This document shows positions 1 through 6,152 of a stretch of 7,296 nucleotides of DNA, in pieces (position 1 is the stretch's first letter; every line of letters starts with the position of its first letter). The position numbers and the translations under genes are program-made. Source of the stretch: JAWWBL01 sp033720975 (GTDB taxonomy: Bacteria > Actinomycetota > Acidimicrobiia > Spongiisociales > ZC4RG35); NCBI GenBank assembly GCA_033720975.1, contig JAWWBL010000088.1:1-7296 (forward strand), read 5' to 3'. The notes below the pieces were generated by a model that did not search any database, was not told where the DNA came from, and saw only the letters and a program-made list of their open reading frames with translations.

Positions 1-272
1 GGAGCCACGCCTGCCGCATTGACAAGCACATCGAGGCGGCCAAAGGACTCCTTCGCACCGCTGACAGCGCCCCGAACCTGGTCGGGGTCCGACACGTCGC
101 AAGCTATGAAGCGGACCGCCTTGCCAAGATCCTCCACAGCGCGTCGCCCAGCCTCCTCGTTCAGGTCGAGGAGGACTGCCTTTCCGCCGCGGGCGATCAT
201 GCGCTCAGCCGCGCCCAGCCCGAGACCCGACGCCCCACCTGTTATCAGAAAGACAGAACCTTCTATCTCCAT
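1..272 (-). CDS. Short-chain dehydrogenase/reductase, N-terminal part (HSD10-like 3-hydroxyacyl-CoA dehydrogenase type)
   Basis: Partial gene: 90 codons are visible and the rest lies beyond the left edge. The translation starts MEIEGSVFLITGGASGLG, a classical SDR Rossmann opening with the TGxxxGxG glycine motif at residues 11-18. An Asp at residue 36, at the end of the second beta strand, favours NAD(H) over NADP(H). CDV at 58-60 and NAAG at 85-88 are the usual adenine-pocket and structural motifs. The catalytic Ser-Tyr-Lys falls outside the window, so activity cannot be confirmed. The spacing and the GGASGLGL stretch resemble type-2 3-hydroxyacyl-CoA dehydrogenases (HSD17B10 family), which oxidise 3-hydroxyacyl-CoA in beta-oxidation or branched-chain degradation; this substrate call is inference. 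The ATG at 272 is chosen because GGAGGTG precedes it. It is transcribed away from murI, so it belongs to another operon. Confidence 0.88.
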   Translation of the reverse strand, partial: MEIEGSVFLITGGASGLGLGAAERMIARGGKAVLLDLNEEAGRRAVEDLGKAVRFIACDVSDPDQVRGAVSGAKESFGRLDVLVNAAGVA

Positions 273-274
273 CT

Positions 275-281
275 CACCTCC
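275..281 (-). promoter_or_regulatory. Ribosome binding site of the SDR gene
   Basis: Read on the minus strand, GGAGGTG lies just before the ATG at 272, with only 2 nt between its last base and the start (4 nt from the GGAGG core). It is a near-perfect match to the anti-Shine-Dalgarno sequence, although the spacing is short. It decides the start codon of the SDR gene and is the strongest Shine-Dalgarno sequence I saw in the window. Confidence 0.7.
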
Positions 282-322
282 AGTGGCGACGGTACCAAAG
301 GTCCGGGGTCGCGACTGCTTCG

Positions 323-329
323 ATATAAC
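323..329 (+). promoter_or_regulatory. Possible -10-like AT-rich element in the divergent SDR/murI gap
   Basis: The 59-bp gap between the SDR start (272) and the murI start (332) has one AT-rich patch, ATATAAC, in otherwise GC-rich DNA. On the plus strand TATAAC resembles a -10 box, and on the minus strand the same bases read GTTATAT, so it could serve either direction. No good -35 box stands at the right distance on either side. As a plus-strand -10 box it lies only 2 nt from the murI GTG, closer than a transcript starting at that GTG would need. Treat it as a candidate only. Confidence 0.25.
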
Positions 330-331
330 CC

Positions 332-1102
332 GTGATTGGCGTGTTCGACTCCGGAATCGGCGGGCTCTCGGTTCTCACCGAGATCCGCGCCATCATGCCT
401 GGAGCCGACCTTCTCTACGTTGCCGATCGAGCCAGGGCGCCCTACGGCAATCGATCCCTTCTAGAAGTCGCTCGGCTGGCCCACGAGATAGCGGATTGGC
501 TCGTCGACCGCGGATGCTCGACGATTGTGGTGGCGTGCAACACAGCCTCGGCCGCCGCTCTCCACTCATTGAGGGGAAGGCACCCGGCCGTGCCGATCGT
601 GGGCATGGAACCCGCGGTGAAACCCGCTGCCGAGATCACCAAGACCGGCGTCATAGGCGTGTTCGCCACGGCCGCCACCTTCCAGGGCGAACTGTTCGAC
701 TCCGTTGTGGACAGGCACGCCGGTGACGTCGAAATAATCGCGACCGCCTGTCCGGGTTGGGTTGACCTCGTGGAACGAGGCGCCGTCAGCGGCCTGGAGC
801 CCGAGAGAGTCATCAGCGAGGACGTCCGTCCGGTGGTAGCCGCCGGCGCCGATGTCCTGGTACTCGGCTGCACTCACTTCTCCTTCCTGGCGCCGGCGAT
901 ATCAGCGGTGGCGGGCGATGAGGTCATCGTGTACGACCCCGCTCCGGCGGTTGCCGCCCAAGTCGCGCGTGTCGCCGCCGGGACCGGAGGGGGTGGTCGT
1001 GTCACGCTGGCCGGCTCTGGAGACCTTTCCGAGCTGTCGGAGATGGCAGCCAAAGTGGCGGGGATCACCGCCGATGCGCCGGTCGTAGCTTTTCCTTCAT
1101 GA
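332..1102 (+). CDS. murI: Glutamate racemase
   Basis: Cytosolic, cofactor-independent enzyme that interconverts L- and D-glutamate, supplying D-Glu for the peptidoglycan stem peptide. The 256-residue length is normal for the Asp/Glu racemase family. The N-terminus has DSGIGGLSV (residues 6-14). The two catalytic cysteines stand in their family motifs: Cys69 in ACNTAS and Cys180 in GCTHF, with His182 beside the second. PYG (37-39) and a CPG site at 140-142 (CP-(L/K) in many homologues) are also present. The usual D-S/T-A-H/R turn reads DRAR at 32-35, a mild deviation. The start is GTG at 332; an in-frame GTG at 341 would remove the first three residues but leave DSGIGG intact. No Shine-Dalgarno sequence precedes either, so a leaderless or near-leaderless mRNA is possible. 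The stop codon overlaps the menF start in ATGA, so the two are probably translationally coupled. Confidence 0.95.
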   Translation: MIGVFDSGIGGLSVLTEIRAIMPGADLLYVADRARAPYGNRSLLEVARLAHEIADWLVDRGCSTIVVACNTASAAALHSLRGRHPAVPIVGMEPAVKPAAEITKTGVIGVFATAATFQGELFDSVVDRHAGDVEIIATACPGWVDLVERGAVSGLEPERVISEDVRPVVAAGADVLVLGCTHFSFLAPAISAVAGDEVIVYDPAPAVAAQVARVAAGTGGGGRVTLAGSGDLSELSEMAAKVAGITADAPVVAFPS

Positions 1103-2151
1103 GCGGGGCCAAGGACCTGGTTTGGTTCAGCCAGGGAGAGGTATCCGTGGGCAGAGGCACGATCGACGTGATCGATCCGGGGGCCGGGCCAAGCCGATAC
1201 CGGCGGTCGCTGGAGGCATTGCGCAGATCGGGACGGCAGATCGGTTTCGCATCGTTCACATTCGACCCCGATGAACCAGGTTCGATGGTTCTCATCCCGG
1301 AGGACGTCGAGACGACCGACTGGGAGACGACGCTGGGGTCCGCTCTCCCCGATCCTCCACCCGGAGGAAGGCTCATCTCGGACGGGGTACCTGCATGGCG
1401 GTCAGGATTCGCGGAGGCCTCGGCCCGCCTCGCTGACGGGGAGGTCGAGAAAGTCGTCCTGGCCAGAAGGGTGACGGCCGGGTTCGAGTCGCCGATCGAC
1501 CAACGGCGACTGCTCCAGCGCTTGGGCCCAGTGAGAGCCAACTCCTATCTTTTCGCCGTCGGCGGGCTCATCGGGGCAAGCCCGGAGCTGCTCGTATCGA
1601 TCCGCGACGGTGCGATATCTGCACATCCACTAGCCGGGACTGCTTCAAGCGACGCCGGTCTGACCGGCAGCCTGGTCGAGAGGGAGCACCGCCTGACCGC
1701 CGACGCCGTATCCGAGGCACTGTCACCGCACCTGGTCAACCCGCCCTCCTTGCAGCCAGACACCGTCGAGGTGGGGCCAATCAAGCATCTCGGCTCGCGG
1801 ATCACCGGCCGGGCCAGGCCAGGCGTGACAATCGTCGATCTCCTCTCCAGCCTTCATCCGACGCCCGCCGTCGGGGGTGTGCCACCCGAGCGCGCCCTCA
1901 GCCTGATCCGAATCCTCGAGCCTTGGGGGCGGGGACGGTACGCCGGCCCCGTGGGATGGCTCGATTCGAGCGGACAGGGAGAGTTCGCGCTTGCTCTCCG
2001 GTGTGGGAAAGTCGAGGGGGACGAGGCGACGCTATTCGCAGGAGGCGGTCTGGTGGCGGGATGCGACCAAGAGGCCGAGCTGGAAGAGACCCGCCTCAAG
2101 CTCGAGCCGATGCTCACCGCTCTTGGGCTAGAGCCGCGAGGCCAAATCTGA
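1099..2151 (+). CDS. menF: Isochorismate synthase (menaquinone pathway)
   Basis: Chorismate-binding enzyme that converts chorismate to isochorismate, the Mg-dependent first committed step of classical menaquinone synthesis. It has 350 residues, shorter than E. coli MenF, mainly because the N-terminal region is compact. The C-terminal catalytic domain carries the family signatures: VEKVVLAR (116-123), whose Lys118 matches the general-base lysine of MenF/EntC; GASPELL (159-165), whose Glu163 matches the general acid; HPLAGT (176-181); EHRLTAD (196-202); LHPTPAVGGVP; and YAGPVGW. A C-terminal EAELEET segment fits the metal-binding glutamates. The YAGPVGW...FALALRC block favours isochorismate synthase over anthranilate or aminodeoxychorismate synthase. 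menD and menC next door support a menaquinone rather than a siderophore role. The ATG lies in the murI stop (ATGA) with no separate Shine-Dalgarno sequence. The gene runs tail to tail into menD. Confidence 0.93.
   Translation: MSGAKDLVWFSQGEVSVGRGTIDVIDPGAGPSRYRRSLEALRRSGRQIGFASFTFDPDEPGSMVLIPEDVETTDWETTLGSALPDPPPGGRLISDGVPAWRSGFAEASARLADGEVEKVVLARRVTAGFESPIDQRRLLQRLGPVRANSYLFAVGGLIGASPELLVSIRDGAISAHPLAGTASSDAGLTGSLVEREHRLTADAVSEALSPHLVNPPSLQPDTVEVGPIKHLGSRITGRARPGVTIVDLLSSLHPTPAVGGVPPERALSLIRILEPWGRGRYAGPVGWLDSSGQGEFALALRCGKVEGDEATLFAGGGLVAGCDQEAELEETRLKLEPMLTALGLEPRGQI
2128..2151. other. Convergent 24-bp overlap of the menF and menD 3' ends
   Basis: The menF stop (TGA, 2149-2151) lies inside menD, and the menD stop (TAG, read from CTA at 2128-2130) lies inside menF. 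The last seven MenD residues plus its stop are antisense to the last MenF codons, with the codon triplets in register. There is no intergenic DNA and no GC-rich hairpin with a T-run, so neither transcript has a visible intrinsic terminator here. Both mRNAs must extend into the opposite gene, giving complementary 3' ends. Confidence 0.9.
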
Positions 2152-3810
2152 GCCGATCCGGTCGAGCTTCCGTCGGGTCGCCAGATCATCGGACCGGTCA
2201 ACTGCGACACGAATCAGGCTGACACCCGACGTTGCCAGCCCATCATCCACTGAAGCGATGACATCTCGGGCGTTATCTGCCTCCCGATAGTTGAGTCGGT
2301 GGAACGCGGACAACGCGGCGAGGTCGCGGTGGTGTGGGGTGACGAAGAGCCTTTCGTAATCCGGGGCGTGAGCGGCCGTCGGGAGGCTGTCGAACAGTCC
2401 TCCACCTCCGTTGTCGATAACCACAACCACCATGTCGGGACGGGGATCGATCAGAAACCCGTTGGAGTCATGGAGCAGCGACAGGTCGCCGGCAAGGGCG
2501 ACGGTTCCATGTGCGGAACGGGCGACTCCGAGGGCTGTTGACACAAAACCGTCGATCCCCGAGGCCCCTCGGTTGGCGATAACGGTCCCCCGGCGGCGGA
2601 TGTGAGCATCAACCTCCCGGATTGGCAGTGAAGAAGCTGCCACCAGGACCTCCCAACCGGCCAGGTTCAATGCGGAGGCCACCGCCGCCCCGGAAGACGC
2701 TGCGTTGGGCCCCAAGTGCTCGTCAATGGCAGCGATCACCGACTGATCTGCCGCCTCCCACCGTCTGGCCCATTCCGGTCCACATCGAGGTGCGTCGGCT
2801 AAGGCCTCCAACGTCGCCGCGGGGTCGGCATGGATCACGTTTGTGGCGTTGCGCGCCGGGTCGATGTGCCTCCCCCAGTAATCGATTCTGATCCTCTGGT
2901 CTCCCGACGCGACCAGTGCCTCCAGCCGGTCGCTCGGGCTCAACGAGCCCACGGCATACACCACGCTGGGCCGCAACCGATCTGGAACCCCTCCCGCGAG
3001 TAGGTGGTGATAAGCGGTTACGACGTCAGCGTCGCCTCTCAGACCTGATAGCGCCGTCGCCAGCACCGGCCAGCCGAGACGGGAAGCAGCCGACCTGAGG
3101 CGGGCGCGGTCATACCTCCCCTCGCCCGCGATCACCACGCCACAAGCCCCTTCGGCGACTTCCAGCGCCGCCGTCGGTGGCGTCCGGTCACGAATCCGGT
3201 GCTCGGATCCCGATACGTCGAATGGATAGATCTCCCCGACCGTCCTGCCGTCGTCGGTCACCGGCACGGTCGGCTCGCGGAACGCCACATTGAGATGCGC
3301 CGGCCCGGGCTTCCCCAAAGCGCCCCGTGCGGCGGCCACGATCCCCGACACCGTCGATCTCCACGCCAGGTTTGCGTCTGATGAGGCGTCCGGCGCCCCG
3401 ATTTGTGAGAAGAGCCGGACATGTGCGCCGTAGAGCTCGGTCTGATCGATCGTCTGGTTGGCCCCCACACCCCTCAGCTCATCGGGCCGATCGGCAGACA
3501 CGACCACCAGAGACGCCAAGGACATGCTGGCTTCCACGACCGCCGGCAGGTAATTGGCCGGCGCTGTGCCGGATGTGCAGATCAGGGCCGCCGGCGCACC
3601 GGTCGCCTTGGCCCAACCCAGCGCGTGGAAACCAGCCGATCTCTCGTCTATCGAGACCACAGTGGTGATGGCTTCGTGCGAGCTGGCCGCGATGGCGAGG
3701 GCAGCAGACCGGGATCCAGGGGATACCACCGCCAAACGCACACCGCCACGCGCCAGCTCGTCGATGACAACCCGGGCGAGAGCCGTGGACGGATTGGGTT
3801 GGCCCATCAT
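2128..3810 (-). CDS. menD: 2-succinyl-5-enolpyruvyl-6-hydroxy-3-cyclohexene-1-carboxylate synthase
   Basis: Cytosolic thiamine-diphosphate enzyme that decarboxylates 2-oxoglutarate and adds the succinyl unit to isochorismate, giving SEPHCHC. It has 560 residues, close to E. coli MenD. Signatures: SPGSRS (30-35); DERSAGFHALG (55-65), whose Glu56 is the conserved ThDP-activating glutamate; CTSGTA (78-83); RGVGANQTIDQ (113-123); SSLPIRE (393-399); NRGASGIDG (413-421); and the Mg/ThDP-binding GDLSLLHDSNG (441-451), followed by DNGGGGLF (466-473). The frame is open upstream to an ATG at 3879, but that would add 23 residues encoded antiparallel to nothing and wholly inside menC, and homologues begin near here. 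ATG 3810 forms an ATGA overlap with the menC stop, as with the neighbouring junctions. ATG 3807 is a second possible start, one codon later. It is the last gene of the five-gene run and overlaps menF at its tail. Confidence 0.95.
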   Translation of the reverse strand: MMGQPNPSTALARVVIDELARGGVRLAVVSPGSRSAALAIAASSHEAITTVVSIDERSAGFHALGWAKATGAPAALICTSGTAPANYLPAVVEASMSLASLVVVSADRPDELRGVGANQTIDQTELYGAHVRLFSQIGAPDASSDANLAWRSTVSGIVAAARGALGKPGPAHLNVAFREPTVPVTDDGRTVGEIYPFDVSGSEHRIRDRTPPTAALEVAEGACGVVIAGEGRYDRARLRSAASRLGWPVLATALSGLRGDADVVTAYHHLLAGGVPDRLRPSVVYAVGSLSPSDRLEALVASGDQRIRIDYWGRHIDPARNATNVIHADPAATLEALADAPRCGPEWARRWEAADQSVIAAIDEHLGPNAASSGAAVASALNLAGWEVLVAASSLPIREVDAHIRRRGTVIANRGASGIDGFVSTALGVARSAHGTVALAGDLSLLHDSNGFLIDPRPDMVVVVIDNGGGGLFDSLPTAAHAPDYERLFVTPHHRDLAALSAFHRLNYREADNARDVIASVDDGLATSGVSLIRVAVDRSDDLATRRKLDRIGSDLASRL

Positions 3811-4775
3811 GTGAGCATCTCGGCGGCGGCACGCACCCTGCGAAGCATCTCTGCGGCATGATCCCGGTCGGGCCTCCACTTCGAGACCAAGGCCGGATCA
3901 GGTTCAGGACGCCGCACCTCGAGCATGCCGCCCTCGGGTATCAACGGTTCCTTTGTCGGGTCACCTGCGAGCAGTGAGACCGTTCCCAATCCGAAGGCAT
4001 AACCATGTTGCGCCAGCCTGGAGGCAGCAAGAGCCCCCGCGTACATCCCGACCGAGGTCTCGAGGGCAGAAGAGATGATCACTGGAACGGGAGAGCGGCC
4101 GGCCAACTCGAGGACCCGGGAAACGCCCCCCATCGGCTGGACCTTGAGTATGAGAAAGTCGGCGATCCCCGACTCGATGATCTCGATCGGGCGAGGACTC
4201 TGGCGAACCAGCTCATCGATGGCAAGGGGCGTCGAGACCCTGTGCCGCAGCGCCGACATCTCCTCGATCGTGGCAACGGGTTGCTCAACGTACTCGAGGT
4301 CGAAGTGGGCCAGGCCGTTCAGCCGACTCACAGCAGTCTCGAGATCCCATGCAGCATTCACGTCGATCCTGAGCCGGCCCGACTCGCCCAAGGCTTCCCG
4401 GACAGCTGCAAGTCGCTCTTGCTCCGACTTGTCGTCATCAGATGGGTCGCCAACTTTGACCTTGGCGGTGGTTGCGCCCGAGGCGCGGACGAGTCTGGCT
4501 GCCAGATCCGGAGCGACGACCGGGATCGTGACATTCACGGGGACGCTGGTCCGCCCTGGTGCGGGAAGAAGCCCACATGCCAGCTCCAACGCGGCCGCCA
4601 GCCACCTGGTGGTGACGCCGGGGGGATAATCCGGGAAGGGTGAGAACTCGCCCCAGCCTGCCGGCCCGCGGATGAGGACGGCGTCCCGGTACTCCACGCG
4701 TCGGAACCTGTGTTTCATCGGGATTCGCACCGGATGGAGCTCCAGCGACTGAAGGAGCGATCCAGCACCGCTCAT
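3807..4775 (-). CDS. menC: o-Succinylbenzoate synthase
   Basis: Enolase-superfamily dehydratase that converts SHCHC to o-succinylbenzoate, the aromatisation step of menaquinone synthesis. The 322-residue length is typical. The capping-domain loop reads GPAGWGEFSPFPDY (37-50), a form I associate with actinobacterial MenC proteins such as the mycobacterial one. The barrel contains the full catalytic set: Lys105-x-Lys107 (KVK), metal ligands Asp138 (IDVN), Glu164 (EQP) and Asp187 (IDE), and the second catalytic Lys211 (LKVQP). KxK, D, E, D and K are all intact, so the enzyme should be active. Related N-succinylamino-acid racemases share these residues, but the link to menD and menF makes MenC the clear choice. 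The ATG overlaps the cytochrome gene stop in ATGA, with GAGGG directly before it, and the menC stop overlaps the menD start the same way. Confidence 0.94.
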   Translation of the reverse strand: MSGAGSLLQSLELHPVRIPMKHRFRRVEYRDAVLIRGPAGWGEFSPFPDYPPGVTTRWLAAALELACGLLPAPGRTSVPVNVTIPVVAPDLAARLVRASGATTAKVKVGDPSDDDKSEQERLAAVREALGESGRLRIDVNAAWDLETAVSRLNGLAHFDLEYVEQPVATIEEMSALRHRVSTPLAIDELVRQSPRPIEIIESGIADFLILKVQPMGGVSRVLELAGRSPVPVIISSALETSVGMYAGALAASRLAQHGYAFGLGTVSLLAGDPTKEPLIPEGGMLEVRRPEPDPALVSKWRPDRDHAAEMLRRVRAAAEMLT

Positions 4776-5074
4776 CCCTCTTGGCGCTCCCTGATGAAAT
4801 CGATGACCAGGCGCACCTGCTCTTGGCTCAGGGAGGACGAGAATGACGGCATCCGGCCTCTGCCGTGGACGATCGACACCTCCAGGAACTCGTCTGGCCT
4901 CGCTGCCGAGTTCGAGCCGGGGCCGAGCGCAGGCGCCAGACCACCCTCGAGATCAGCCCCGTGGCAATTGGCGCACAGCAGGGCATAGATCTCCTCACCG
5001 GTGGCGTCATCGGGGGGGCGGGCCACAGAGCATGCGGCGGACAAGATCAGAACGACTATGGCCAGGAGGCGCAT
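4772..5074 (-). CDS. Small exported c-type cytochrome (class I-like, possible lipoprotein)
   Basis: A 100-residue protein with one covalent heme site: CANCHG, Cys34 and Cys37 plus axial His38. Met75 in GRMPSF is the likely distal ligand, as in class I cytochromes c, and the C-terminal helix follows it. The N-terminus is a short signal sequence: Arg2, a hydrophobic stretch at 3-14, then AAC with Cys15 and a Pro/Asp linker. Cys15 could be lipidated, but the lipobox is imperfect (Ser at -3), so it may instead be a short signal anchor. The heme would face the outside of the membrane. Position in a menaquinone-gene run suggests electron transfer in a menaquinone-linked respiratory chain; the partner oxidase or reductase is not in the window. 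The ATG is the only start after an in-frame stop (the manC stop). No Shine-Dalgarno sequence is seen, so translation may depend on coupling to manC. Confidence 0.87.
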   Translation of the reverse strand: MRLLAIVVLILSAACSVARPPDDATGEEIYALLCANCHGADLEGGLAPALGPGSNSAARPDEFLEVSIVHGRGRMPSFSSSLSQEQVRLVIDFIRERQEG

Positions 5075-5089
5075 GCGAGGATCGTACGG

Positions 5090-6136
5090 TCAGTCGTCTC
5101 GGGAGTCCGTCGATTCGAGCCTGGCCACTACATCCCTGACCATTTGTGACTGCTCCATCGCGGTGACGAGAACCGCGTCGGCGGTTTCGACCACCACGAC
5201 GTCCTCGAGGCCGGCCACCGCCACGGTCCGGCTGGTCGCCTTCACCAGCGACCGGCGGACATCGACCAGAGCGGTGGAACCCGAGGCCGCGTTGCCATCC
5301 TCGTCGTGCTCCAGCACCTCCCAAAGTGACAGAAACGAGCCGATGTCGCTCCAGCCGACGTCGATTGGAACCACCGCAGCGCGATCCGTCTTCTCCGCTA
5401 TCCCGACGTCGATCGATATGGCTCGAACGTCGCGGAATGCCTCCGCGAGTTCGATCTCCCCGCCACGGGTTGCTGGCATCGACGCCTCGACTCCCGCGAG
5501 GACTTCAGGACAGTGGGCACGCGCCTCGTCGAGCAACACGCCGGCCTCGACAACGAACATCCCCGAGTTCCACAAATAGCCGGCCTCGATCATCCGAGTG
5601 GCTTCCGCCTCATCTGGTTTCTCAGTGAACCGGCTGACCTCGAACCCTGCCCCCAGTGCGTCGCCGGTTTCGATGTAGCCATAACCGGTCTCGGCACGGC
5701 TCGGAACGACACCGAACGTGACCAGGTGACCGTCCGCGGCCAGGTTCCCGGCCTCGATCACCGATCCAACGAACTCCTCGTCATCACGAATGAGGTGATC
5801 CGATGGCTGGATCACCAGGACTTCGTCGGGCTTGGCTGCAAGCGCGGCAGCCAAGGAGGCCGGAGCCGTGTTCTTCCCGATCGGCTCGGAGATGATCAGT
5901 CTCAACTCGACGCCCGCCGCGCCAGCCGTCGTCTTCACGAGATCGACGTGGCGGCGCGACGTGACCACTATCGGGTCGGCGAACTGGGAACGGTGAGCGA
6001 GGCGTCGCAGACACATCGTGAAGAGGGATTCCCCGGGGATCAGCTCTCCGAACTGCTTGGGCGACGATTGTGTCGACAGCGGCCATAGCCGGGTTCCTTC
6101 CCCACCTGAGAGCACGACGGGGACAAGGGCTGGCAC
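5090..6136 (-). CDS. manC: Mannose-1-phosphate guanylyltransferase (GDP-mannose pyrophosphorylase)
   Basis: Cytosolic nucleotidyltransferase that makes GDP-mannose from mannose-1-phosphate and GTP, the mannosyl donor for lipoglycans, glycoproteins and surface polysaccharide. The N-terminal signature is LSGGEGTRLWPLS (9-21), with PKQF (26-29), the EPxxKNTAP motif (84-92), the metal-site SDH (112-114), FTEKPD (170-175) and NSGMF (190-194). The 348 residues hold the catalytic domain and a short C-terminal domain; the phosphomannose isomerase domain of bifunctional ManC/AlgA proteins is absent. The start is GTG at 6136, 16 bp after the preceding stop; the Shine-Dalgarno sequence is weak (GAAGGT overlapping that stop). 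The next gene starts 15 bp after the manC stop, in the same reading frame. An envelope sugar gene between an unknown protein and a cytochrome suggests a housekeeping operon of mixed function. Confidence 0.93.
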   Translation of the reverse strand: MPALVPVVLSGGEGTRLWPLSTQSSPKQFGELIPGESLFTMCLRRLAHRSQFADPIVVTSRRHVDLVKTTAGAAGVELRLIISEPIGKNTAPASLAAALAAKPDEVLVIQPSDHLIRDDEEFVGSVIEAGNLAADGHLVTFGVVPSRAETGYGYIETGDALGAGFEVSRFTEKPDEAEATRMIEAGYLWNSGMFVVEAGVLLDEARAHCPEVLAGVEASMPATRGGEIELAEAFRDVRAISIDVGIAEKTDRAAVVPIDVGWSDIGSFLSLWEVLEHDEDGNAASGSTALVDVRRSLVKATSRTVAVAGLEDVVVVETADAVLVTAMEQSQMVRDVVARLESTDSRDD

Positions 6137-6152
6137 GGAGCTGAGGCTACCT

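Noticed and set aside
19..24. TTGACA, a perfect -35 hexamer on the plus strand
   Set aside because: It is the antisense of the SDR Val-Asn codons in the conserved VNAAG motif, with no matching -10 box at the right distance.
19..726. Long plus-strand reading frame of 235 residues across the SDR gene and the start of murI
   Set aside because: Arg/Ser/Pro-rich translation with no recognisable motif; it crosses a real divergent gap and is a shadow of two well-supported genes.
1401..2210. Several minus-strand frames antisense to menF
   Set aside because: Low-complexity Ser/Arg/Pro translations without motifs, opposite intact MenF signatures.
3811..3879. Longer menD start at ATG 3879
   Set aside because: It would add 23 Arg/Cys-rich residues lying wholly inside menC; the ATGA start at 3810 matches the neighbouring gene junctions and the family N-terminus.
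4005..4643. Plus-strand reading frame of 212 residues antisense to menC
   Set aside because: High-GC antisense frames stay open by codon bias. MenC has every catalytic residue intact, and the antisense product shows no domain signature.
5513..6088. Plus-strand reading frame of 191 residues antisense to manC
   Set aside because: Lies entirely opposite the conserved ManC motifs and has no recognisable features of its own.
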